Shown in pieces: positions 48,745 through 56,211 of a stretch of DNA of 64,000 bases. Source of the DNA: Streptomyces tendae (GTDB lineage Bacteria; Actinomycetota; Actinomycetes; Streptomycetales; Streptomycetaceae); the NCBI RefSeq assembly GCF_014650435.1, contig NZ_BMUY01000005.1:372001-436000 (forward strand). The letters are read 5' to 3'. The translations under genes were made by a program, and so were the position numbers. The notes under the pieces were generated by a model. That model saw nothing but the letters and a program-made list of their open reading frames with translations, was not told the origin of the DNA and searched no databases. Position 1 is the stretch's first letter; the number at the start of each line of letters is the position of its first letter.

Positions 48745-49862
48745 GAAGCCACCTCCATGGGGGCGGTCGCGGCGGATCGGTACCGGCCGAGCAGGCCGGC
48801 CCTGTCCCCGGCCCAGCTCTCGGCGTTGCGCACGAGCGCGGCCCGGATGTCGGTCCGGGTCAGGCGGGTGCCGCAGTCGGGTTCGCCGAGGGAGGTGTCG
48901 AACGGCAGGTCCCGCTGGAACACCAGCAGCAGTTCCGCGTAGTACTCCAGGCGCCGCCGGAGGGACGCGGGCAGCGAGGTGCCCGCCGACATGGGCAGGA
49001 GCAGCCGGTGAACGGCATCGACGGGGATGAACCGGGGGCGCTGGGGCCGGGGCAGGCCGTGGCGTACGGCGACGTCCGCGCAGACGTCGGCGAACTCCCG
49101 CAGGCCGATGGCCTCCTTGCCGGCCGTCAGCCAGTACTCCCCGTCGGCCACACCACCCCGGACCAGGTCGCCGATGGCCCGCGAGACGTAGTCCCGGGGC
49201 ACCATGTCGATCCGGATCTCGGGGGCTCCGGGCAGCACCGGGGCCTGCCCCAGGACCATCGAGCCGATCGTCTTGATCAGCCCCCGCTGACCGGCGGTCC
49301 GCCCGCTGACGGAGTCACCCATGACGACCGAGGGCCGGACGATGGCGCCGGGCACGCCCGCCTCGCGTGTCATCTGTTCGGCCCCGGCCTTGGAGTCGAG
49401 GTAGGCGGCTGCACCCGGGAAGCGCCGGCGGTCCTCCTCCGTGGGGGTGTTGGCGACGAACGCGGTACTCACCAGGTACAGCGGGGCGTCGGCCCGGGCC
49501 GCCAGGTCGAGCATGGTGTCGGCACCGCGCAGATTGGTGCGCGTGATGTCCTGTGGCGGGGTCCGCCAGTTGGTCTCGGCGCCGCAGTGCAGCACCACGT
49601 CCACCTCAAGGGCCAGTTCGTGCCAGGCCAGTGGGCTCAGGCCGAGCCTGGGAGCGACCAGGTCGCCCTGGAGCTCGCGCACCCGCGGATCGCGCAACGG
49701 TGTGTTGCGGCGCAGGCACAGCAGGTCGAAGTCGGGTGACAGCTCGTCGATCAGGGCACGTCCGAGCACTCCGGAACCGCCGGTGAGCAGCAGGGAGGGG
49801 CGGTCGAGCCGTTCCGTACGGCCGACGGGCAGGAGGGCGAGACGCTGGTTGTCTGACGGCAT
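48741..49862 (-). CDS. NAD(P)-dependent acyl-thioester reductase (NAD_binding_4 / FAR-like)
   Basis: A 373-residue extended-SDR reductase. The Rossmann motif is LLLTGGSGVLGRALID (GGSGVLG at 28-34) and the catalytic Tyr154/Lys158 are in AAYLDSKAGAEQM. IRIDMVPRDYVSRAI matches the VD.VPVD region of fatty acyl reductases. It is distinct from the thioester reductase at 35579-36697, so the locus has two. Being coupled by overlap to the aminotransferase, it most likely delivers the aldehyde that is then transaminated. Confidence 0.87.
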   Translation of the reverse strand: MPSDNQRLALLPVGRTERLDRPSLLLTGGSGVLGRALIDELSPDFDLLCLRRNTPLRDPRVRELQGDLVAPRLGLSPLAWHELALEVDVVLHCGAETNWRTPPQDITRTNLRGADTMLDLAARADAPLYLVSTAFVANTPTEEDRRRFPGAAAYLDSKAGAEQMTREAGVPGAIVRPSVVMGDSVSGRTAGQRGLIKTIGSMVLGQAPVLPGAPEIRIDMVPRDYVSRAIGDLVRGGVADGEYWLTAGKEAIGLREFADVCADVAVRHGLPRPQRPRFIPVDAVHRLLLPMSAGTSLPASLRRRLEYYAELLLVFQRDLPFDTSLGEPDCGTRLTRTDIRAALVRNAESWAGDRAGLLGRYRSAATAPMEVAS

Positions 49863-49918
49863 GGGGGATGTGTTCTCCCAACGGGTCTCGGCCCACCGAT
49901 GGACGGTGGGGGGCGCGG

Positions 49919-51052
49919 TCAGGCGATGGCGAGCGGCCGGTCCGCCAGGTACGCGGAGAACGGGGCGGTCATCCGGGAGCGCGACGGCGGGTGCAGGGAG
50001 AGCCCGTTGGCGCAGGCGGCCAGGTGGCCCACCTCGTCGGACGTCATGAAGTTGAGGCCGCCGAGGAGCTCGACCGCGCGCGGGACGACTCGGGCGATGG
50101 CGTCCTGGACGCCGTAGCGCACGTACAACGCCTGTGCGAGCGCCGACTCGTCGAGGTCACCGGCGTCGATGCGCCGGGCGACGCCCTCGGCGGTGGCCAT
50201 GGCGGCCTCGGTCTCGACGAAGAGGCGTACCCGCTCGTGCTCGGGGATGCGGTCGTTCAGCAGCACCCGCTCCACCAGCGCGCTCGCGGCGCCGAGGTAG
50301 CTGCCCGTCATCAGCGTCTGGAACCAGATGAGACCGGCCGTCTGAAGTTCGTCGAGCTGTTCACCGGAGGTCGTCCCGGTGCGCAGCAGGAGTTCCGGCG
50401 GGACGAGGACGTCGGTGAGCGTGACCTGTTCGCTCTCGGCCCCGGCGAGGAAGGCGCTGGACCAGAAGCCGCTGACGCTCATCCCCTCGCTCTCCGCGGG
50501 CACGACGGCTACGGCGAGTTCGTCGCCCTGACCGTCCTCGCGCGGGATCAGCACGCTGGCGGTGAGCACGTCCATGGAGTGGGCCAGGCTGCACGGCCGT
50601 TTGACGCCGTTGATCCGGACTCCGTCCGCGGTCACCGTGGCGGTCATCGACGGGTCGAGGATGCCCGCGCCGCTGCGGCCCTCGGCGAAGCCGGAGGCGA
50701 TCAAGCGGTTGGACGAGGCCACGCCCTCGATCAGCATCCACTCCAAGCCGTCGCCGAGGCCGCCGATCGCGACAAGGGTGGCCATCGAGAAGTGATGCAT
50801 GGTGGTGGCCACGGCCAGCGACGGCGAGCGGCTGCCGATGGCCCGCTGCACGCGCAGGGCGTCGAGCGCGGTGGCGCCCCGGCCCTGGTGGGCCTCGGGG
50901 ACGAGCAGTCCTGGACCGCCGCTGTCCCGGAAGTGCCGGATGCCCTGGCTGCCCGGCCGCTCCAGTTCCATCAGCGGGGTCTCGCGCAGGGCGGGGTCCA
51001 GTTCGGGCAGCAGCTTCGCGAGGGTGGCGCGTTCACGCTCTAGGAATCTCAT
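49919..51052 (-). CDS. Acyl-CoA-dehydrogenase-fold flavoprotein (candidate N-hydroxylase)
   Basis: A 377-residue acyl-CoA-dehydrogenase-like protein starting MRFLERERATLAKLLPELD at the ATG at 51052, 10 bases after GGAGGA. The middle has TMHHFSMATLVAIGG, and ADGVRINGVKRPCSLAHSMDVL is the flavin-contact strand region. The C-terminal half has AVELLGGLNFMTSDEVGHLAA, but the RDA motif and catalytic glutamate of true dehydrogenases are not recognisable. Group D flavin monooxygenases such as isobutylamine N-hydroxylase VlmH share this fold and need a separate flavin reductase, which the operon encodes. The proposed reaction is N-hydroxylation of the alkylamine. A desaturase role is the main alternative. 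Confidence 0.8.
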   Translation of the reverse strand: MRFLERERATLAKLLPELDPALRETPLMELERPGSQGIRHFRDSGGPGLLVPEAHQGRGATALDALRVQRAIGSRSPSLAVATTMHHFSMATLVAIGGLGDGLEWMLIEGVASSNRLIASGFAEGRSGAGILDPSMTATVTADGVRINGVKRPCSLAHSMDVLTASVLIPREDGQGDELAVAVVPAESEGMSVSGFWSSAFLAGAESEQVTLTDVLVPPELLLRTGTTSGEQLDELQTAGLIWFQTLMTGSYLGAASALVERVLLNDRIPEHERVRLFVETEAAMATAEGVARRIDAGDLDESALAQALYVRYGVQDAIARVVPRAVELLGGLNFMTSDEVGHLAACANGLSLHPPSRSRMTAPFSAYLADRPLAIA

Positions 51053-51124
51053 GGGCGTGCGGTCCTCCAGGGTGGGATGCATACGGAATCGGCGCGGCAC
51101 TAGCGCGGCCGTGGACGCGGTGGC

Positions 51125-52087
51125 TCAGAGGGCGTTGGTGGCGCGCAGCAGCTGCCAGACCGCGCCGGGGCGGGGCCTGCCGCGGAAGGCGATGTACTCC
51201 GGCAGGACCACGTGCGGGGCCCACTTCTGCTTGTACTCGAGCTGGGAGGCCGCCGGGTAGATCACGTCGCCGCGCTCCGCCAGGAGGCGGGCGAGCCGAG
51301 TGAACATACGGCTGGCACCGGGTAGTTCGTGCTCCGGGTCGAGCCCGGTGAACGGGGTGAAGCCGAAGTGCAGCCAGCCCGCTCCTTCGGCGGTCAGCCG
51401 TTCCATGACGGTGGCGTTGAGCGCCTCCATCACGCCGGGCGGAGCGTCGGGGCGGCGCCGGCTCAGGTCGTGCAGCCAGCCGGAGCGGCTGCCGTAGACC
51501 GGCGAGTAGTTGATGTAGCCGGCCGTCTCGCCGTCGATCCGGCCGACGAACAGCCGGCGGTGCCGCTGCAGGCTCCCGTCTCGCTGGCCGACGAGGAAGC
51601 GCAGCTCCTTGACGTGCCGGCCCTTGTCCCGCAGCCAGTACTGGTCGATCCGGTCCAGTTCGGCGCAGTCGTCGCCGGCCATGACCTCGGCGACCTCCAG
51701 GCCCGCCCGCCGGGCGCGCGAGATCTTGTTCCGCAGCCGGACGAAGCGTGAGCCGCGCAGCGTGAAACGGCTCAGGTCGACCGCGTACGACGCTCCGAGC
51801 TGGTTGACCGTGAAGCCGTGCGCCGCGTACAGCTCGGCGTCCGCCCGCTGCAGTTGCACGGCGACCAGACGGCGGCCGGCGTGGGCGGCGAACGCGTCCA
51901 GCAGGCGGGCACGGTGTTCCGGCGCGGTGAACGGGCCGCCGAATTGCAGTACGTAGCGGCCCGAGGTGCGATAGGCGCAGGCGCCGTCGAACCCGCCGTC
52001 GTGGAAGTACGCGTTCCCGCTGTTGAGGGCGAGAAAGGAACTGGGGTTGTCGCTGTGCGCGGCGAGTGTGTCAAGCACGGAGGGCAT
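51125..52087 (-). CDS. DUF2156 / MprF-C-terminal-like (GNAT-fold) aminoacyltransferase
   Basis: A 320-residue soluble protein with the DUF2156 pattern: TLAAHSDNPSSFLALNSGN at the start, a central RFVRLRNKISRARRAGLEV (114-132), RHRRLFVGRIDGETAGYINYSPVYG and SGWLHDLSRRRPDAPPGVMEAL, ending KQKWAPHVVLPEYIAFRG. The family includes the lysyl-tRNA:phosphatidylglycerol transferase domain, and as I recall also VlmA, which passes serine from seryl-tRNA to an alkylhydroxylamine. The start MPSVLDTLAAH at 52087 lies inside the end of the membrane-protein gene (17-base overlap). The proposed role is O-aminoacylation of an N-hydroxy-alkylamine. Confidence 0.82.
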   Translation of the reverse strand: MPSVLDTLAAHSDNPSSFLALNSGNAYFHDGGFDGACAYRTSGRYVLQFGGPFTAPEHRARLLDAFAAHAGRRLVAVQLQRADAELYAAHGFTVNQLGASYAVDLSRFTLRGSRFVRLRNKISRARRAGLEVAEVMAGDDCAELDRIDQYWLRDKGRHVKELRFLVGQRDGSLQRHRRLFVGRIDGETAGYINYSPVYGSRSGWLHDLSRRRPDAPPGVMEALNATVMERLTAEGAGWLHFGFTPFTGLDPEHELPGASRMFTRLARLLAERGDVIYPAASQLEYKQKWAPHVVLPEYIAFRGRPRPGAVWQLLRATNAL

Positions 52088-52577
52088 CGGCGTCCTCCAC
52101 GGAAGTCCGCACGGCGGCGCTTTCACCGGAATCCGCCGCCGAGTGGTACCGCTGCTCGAACCTGCGGAACTCCGGGGTGGTTTCCGGCTCGAAGGCGACA
52201 CCGAAGGGTTTGAGGGAGTTCCCGAAGAGGGCCCGGTCGACCATGAGGTGGATCGGGAGGGCCAGCAGGGCCCATTCCGGCCGGACGAACAGCGCCCACG
52301 CCCCGGCCAGGAGACCCGCCGTGACCAGGCTGTGCATCGTGTTGTAGGCCACGTAGAAGCCTCGCGGAACGTGTCCGTCCGGGCTGCGCCGGAAGGCGAT
52401 CGCGCCGGGCAGGTATCCGACGACGTCGATCACCGCGAACAGCAGCACGAAGACGGCCCAGCGGATTTCCGTGAGGTGCTGGAATGCGAGCACGAGCGAT
52501 ACGGCGAGAAAGCCCAGCCATTCGAGTCGGGAGAGAGCGAAGGTGGTCTTCGTCTCGAAACGGTTCTTGGCGTCCAC
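52071..52577 (-). CDS. Small four-helix membrane protein (candidate N-N bond-forming VlmO-like protein)
   Basis: A 168-residue protein with four predicted membrane helices (about 18-36, 40-62, 74-98, 100-116) and a soluble charged tail. Polar residues lie at helix ends: His34, Glu37, Asp51, Tyr55, His82, His110 and Asp114, a pattern suggesting a membrane metal site. It is the first gene of block C and overlaps the DUF2156 gene. In valanimycin synthesis the membrane protein VlmO converts an O-seryl-hydroxylamine to an N-N bonded product. The position beside a VlmA-like gene makes the same role plausible, but I recognise it by context and topology, not by a remembered sequence. Confidence 0.65.
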   Translation of the reverse strand: MDAKNRFETKTTFALSRLEWLGFLAVSLVLAFQHLTEIRWAVFVLLFAVIDVVGYLPGAIAFRRSPDGHVPRGFYVAYNTMHSLVTAGLLAGAWALFVRPEWALLALPIHLMVDRALFGNSLKPFGVAFEPETTPEFRRFEQRYHSAADSGESAAVRTSVEDADALRA

Positions 52578-52738
52578 GGGCGCTCCTGGATTGCGCGTAC
52601 GATTCCGGGGCGTGGCCTCGGCCTGCCCCCTCGCTGTGGTCTGTCACTCCTGTTTACGCACCAGCGGGTCCAACCCCTCGTAAAGTGGAGGCGATTGAGA
52701 AGACGTGGTGCAGACGTGATGTTCGGGGGGCTTCTTTG

Positions 52739-54244
52739 ATGACGCCGTCGACCGGCCCGGGCGGCCCTCCTGGCGGCCCTCCTGGCTCCGCCGCCGGCAG
52801 CGCGGCCTGGGAGTTGCTGCTGCCCGCCGCCTCGGCACCGGCACGCGCGCGTGGCCGGGCGTTGCAGGGGGCGCTGCGGGACGCGGTCCGCTCGGGCCGG
52901 CTCGCGCCGGGCACCCGTCTCCCGTCCAGCCGGGATTTGGCGGCCGACCTCAAGGTGTCGCGGGGGCTGGTGACGGAGGCATACGAGCAGCTGACGGCCG
53001 AGGGCTATCTGCGCAGCGGGCGGGGCGCGGGGACGTGGGTGGGGGACGCCGTACGGGCCGCCCGTCCGCGCGCGCGTGATCTCGCCCCGCGCTCCCCCGC
53101 CGACCGTGTCGACTTCGTGCCGGGGACACCGGATCTGTCGCTCTTCCCGCGCTCGGCGTGGGCCGCCGCGCAGCGGGGCGTGCTGACGGAGCTGCCGCAC
53201 GAGAGCCTCGGCTACCCCGACCCGCGCGGGCTGCCCCGGCTGCGGACCGCCCTGGCCGAGTTGCTCGCGCGGCGCCGGGGCGTGGTGGCCGACCCGGAAC
53301 GGATCATGGTGGTCTCCGGCGTGGCGCAGGCCACCTCGCTGCTGGCGAGCGTCCTCCACGCGCGCGGGACGCGCACCGCCGGTGTCGAGGACCCCGGCAG
53401 CCCCCAGCACCACGCCCTGTACGCCGCGGCGGGCCTCGGCACCGCGCCCCTCCCCCTGGACGACGAGGGCCTCGCCATGGGCCCGCTGTACGCGTCGGGC
53501 GTCCGGCTCGTGGTGACGACACCGGCCCACCAGTTCCCCACGGGGATCGCCTACTCGGCGCGGCGGCGCGCCGAACTGCTCGACTGGGCACGGTCCGTGG
53601 ACGGCCTCGTCCTGGAGGACGACTACGACGGCGACTTCCGCTACGACCGTGCTCCCGTGGGCGCGCTCCAGGGGCTCGATCCGGAACGCGTCGCCTACAC
53701 GGGCTCGGTGAGCAAGTCCCTGGCGCCGGGGCTGCGGCTGGGCTGGCTGCTGGTGCCCGACTGGCTGGCCGACGCCGTCGTCGAGCGCAAGCGCACCACG
53801 GATCTCGGGCATCCGACGCTCGACCAGGCACTCTTCGCCCGCTTCGTGGAGCGCGGCGACTACGACCGCCAACTGCGCGTCTGTCAGCGCGCCTACCGTG
53901 AGCGGCGCGACACCCTGGTGGCCGCGCTGACCGAGCACTTCCCCGGCTCACGGGTCACCGGCATCGCCGCCGGCCTGCACGCCATCGCCACGCTTCCCGA
54001 GCGGTACGGGCCCGAGGAGGGGTTCCTCGCGCGCGTGACGGAGGCGGGCGTCGCGGTTCGCCCGTTGACGGCATACGCGCACGGTGGTGCCGGGGGCGGA
54101 CCGGTGGGCGGTGGACCGGTGGGCGACGGTCCGGTGGGCGACGGTCCGGTGGCAGGGAAGGAGGTGCGGCTGGTGCTGGGCTACGCGCATCTGACACCGG
54201 GACGGATCCGGGCGGGGGTCGCGCGGATGGCACGGGCCGTGTGA
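52739..54244 (+). CDS. MocR/PdxR-type GntR regulator with aminotransferase domain
   Basis: A 501-residue chimeric regulator. A winged HTH (residues ~40-100: GTRLPSSRDLAADLKVSRGLVTEAYEQLTAEGYL) is joined to a fold-type-I aminotransferase domain with Asp in LEDDYDGDFRYD and the PLP Lys326 in TGSVSKSLAPGLRLGW. Near the C-terminus the DNA has three tandem 15-bp units encoding GPVGD/G repeats (about 54096-54150). The gene is divergent from the nine-gene operon C and shares a 161-base promoter region with it, so it is the probable local regulator, sensing PLP or an amino compound. The start ATG at 52739 follows a GGGGGG run. Confidence 0.9.
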   Translation: MTPSTGPGGPPGGPPGSAAGSAAWELLLPAASAPARARGRALQGALRDAVRSGRLAPGTRLPSSRDLAADLKVSRGLVTEAYEQLTAEGYLRSGRGAGTWVGDAVRAARPRARDLAPRSPADRVDFVPGTPDLSLFPRSAWAAAQRGVLTELPHESLGYPDPRGLPRLRTALAELLARRRGVVADPERIMVVSGVAQATSLLASVLHARGTRTAGVEDPGSPQHHALYAAAGLGTAPLPLDDEGLAMGPLYASGVRLVVTTPAHQFPTGIAYSARRRAELLDWARSVDGLVLEDDYDGDFRYDRAPVGALQGLDPERVAYTGSVSKSLAPGLRLGWLLVPDWLADAVVERKRTTDLGHPTLDQALFARFVERGDYDRQLRVCQRAYRERRDTLVAALTEHFPGSRVTGIAAGLHAIATLPERYGPEEGFLARVTEAGVAVRPLTAYAHGGAGGGPVGGGPVGDGPVGDGPVAGKEVRLVLGYAHLTPGRIRAGVARMARAV

Positions 54245-54348
54245 GGCGGCACGGGGCCGTGTGACGTGGCACCCGCCGCGGGCGGGCGACGGACTGCGCG
54301 GGGCGCCCCGGGCCCCCAGGGTGTCCGGGCCCCCGGGGCGTCCGGGTT

Positions 54349-54370
54349 GTTCACCCGCAATTTCCGTGGG
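54349..54370 (+). promoter_or_regulatory. Possible partial PHO box upstream of phoD-like gene
   Basis: GTTCACCCGCA is a good match to one 11-base direct-repeat unit of the Streptomyces PhoP box, but the following unit (ATTTCCGTGGG) matches poorly. It lies about 110 bases before the PhoD start. Phosphate control of a secreted phosphatase is expected, but the site itself is weak. Confidence 0.25.
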
Positions 54371-54459
54371 CGCCGCGCGGTGCCAGTAGGTCTGGCTCTG
54401 CACACTGGCTCGAACCCTGGCCCGAACACCGGCCGGATCCCGTCCCTGGAGGCGTATCC

Positions 54460-56046
54460 ATGTCACACCGTCCGTTGCCCGGCCGCCGCAGCGTGCTGCG
54501 CGGTTCGCTCGCCGCGTCGGCCGCCCTGACCCTGCCCACCGCCCTGGGGGCGGCGCCGGCGTTCGCCCGATCGGGGCGGCCGGGGGCCGGCTGGGGCGTG
54601 CAGACGGGAGACGTGACCTCCCACTCCGGCCTGGTCTGGGTGCGGTCCGACCGGCCGGCCCGGATGATCGTCGAGACGTCGGCGACCGAGTCGTTCCGCC
54701 ACCCGCACCGGTGGCACGGCCCGCTGCTCGGCAGCGACACCGACTTCACCGGCACCACCCGGCTGCGCGGCCTGCCGCCCGGCGAGCAGATCCACTACCG
54801 CGTGCTCCTCGCCGACCCGGACGACCCGCGCCGCACGGGCGAGCCGGTCACCGGCACCTTCCGCACCGTGCCGGTCCGCCGCCGCGAGGGCGTGCGTTTC
54901 GTGTGGTCCGGCGATCTCGCCGGGCAGGGCTGGGGCATCAACCCGGACCTCGGCGGCTACCGCATCTACGACGCCATGGGTGCCCTGGACCCGGACTTCT
55001 TCCTGTGCAGCGGCGACAACATCTACGCCGACGGCCCCATCACCGAGACGGCCGCCCTGCCGGACGGCGGCACCTGGCGGAACATCACGACCGAGGAGAA
55101 GTCCAAGGTCGCCGAGACCCTCGCCGAGTTCCGCGGCAACTTCCGCTACAACCTGCTCGACGAGAACCTGCGGCGCTTCAACGCGCGGGTTCCGTCGATC
55201 ATCCAGTGGGACGACCACGAGGTCCGCAACAACTGGTACCCGGGCCAGGTGGTCGCGGACACGGACGACCGGTACACGGAGAAGAGCGTCGACGTCCTGG
55301 CCGCCCGCGCCCGGCGCGCGTTCAGCGAGTACTTCCCGATCTCCACCCTGCGCCCCGGCGCGCGCGAGGGGCGTGTGCACCGGGTGCTGCGCCAGGGCCC
55401 GCTGCTCGACGTGTTCGTGCTGGACATGCGGACGTACCGCAACGCCAACTCCCCCGGCGAACAGACCGTGGACCCGCAGGGCATCCTGGGCCGCGAGCAG
55501 TTGGAGTGGCTCAAGCGGGAGCTGGCGCGGTCGCGTGCGGTGTGGAAGGTCATCGCGGCGGACATGCCGATCGGGCTCGTCGTGCCGGACGCCACCGAGG
55601 GCGCGCCCAACATCGAGGCGATCGCGCAGGGCGACCCCGGCGCACCCCTGGGGCGCGAGCTGCAGATCGCCGAGCTGCTGCGCTTCGTCAAGCACCGCCG
55701 GATCACCGGCACGGTGTGGCTGACGGCGGACGTGCACCACACCTCGGCCCAGCACTACCAGCCCTCGCGGGCCGCGTTCGACGACTTCGAGCCGTTCTGG
55801 GAGTTCGTGTCCGGGCCGCTCAACGCGGGCGCGTTCCCGGCCAGCGCGCTGGACGGCACCTTCGGTCCCGAGCGGGTCTTCGTGAAGGCGCCGACCGCCT
55901 CGAACGTCTCGCCCGCGGGCGGCTACCAGTTCTTCGGCGAGGTCGACATCGACGGCGACAGCGCCGAGATGACGGTGCGGCTGCGCGAGCAGGACGGCAC
56001 GGTGCTGTTCACGAAGGTGCTGCGGCCGGGTCGGGTGGGCCAGTAG
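54460..56046 (+). CDS. phoD: Tat-exported alkaline phosphatase D (PhoD-like phosphodiesterase)
   Basis: A 528-residue PhoD-family enzyme that hydrolyses phosphate mono- and diesters outside the cell. The N-terminus has the twin-arginine motif GRRSVLRGS (9-17), a hydrophobic segment and an AFA-type cleavage site. Metal-site motifs in order: FVWSGDLAG, LCSGDNIYADGP, IIQWDDHEVRNNW and WLTADVHHTSAQ. The N-terminal PhoD_N domain is at about residues 45-140. The ATG at 54460 is preceded by GGAGG. It stands alone, downstream of the MocR gene. Confidence 0.93.
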   Translation: MSHRPLPGRRSVLRGSLAASAALTLPTALGAAPAFARSGRPGAGWGVQTGDVTSHSGLVWVRSDRPARMIVETSATESFRHPHRWHGPLLGSDTDFTGTTRLRGLPPGEQIHYRVLLADPDDPRRTGEPVTGTFRTVPVRRREGVRFVWSGDLAGQGWGINPDLGGYRIYDAMGALDPDFFLCSGDNIYADGPITETAALPDGGTWRNITTEEKSKVAETLAEFRGNFRYNLLDENLRRFNARVPSIIQWDDHEVRNNWYPGQVVADTDDRYTEKSVDVLAARARRAFSEYFPISTLRPGAREGRVHRVLRQGPLLDVFVLDMRTYRNANSPGEQTVDPQGILGREQLEWLKRELARSRAVWKVIAADMPIGLVVPDATEGAPNIEAIAQGDPGAPLGRELQIAELLRFVKHRRITGTVWLTADVHHTSAQHYQPSRAAFDDFEPFWEFVSGPLNAGAFPASALDGTFGPERVFVKAPTASNVSPAGGYQFFGEVDIDGDSAEMTVRLREQDGTVLFTKVLRPGRVGQ

Positions 56047-56211
56047 CCCAGTAGCCGGTCCCGTAGCCTGTCGGGAGTGCCGCGCGCCGGCGTCATCCCC
56101 CGGTGCGCGGCCCCGCGTCCTCGTGGGGCGTCGCCTGATCCAACTTCCTGGTCTCCGTGGCTGTTTCCGCAGGTCGGAGCGATTGTCAGTGGGCGCCTCT
56201 ACGGTTTTTCC

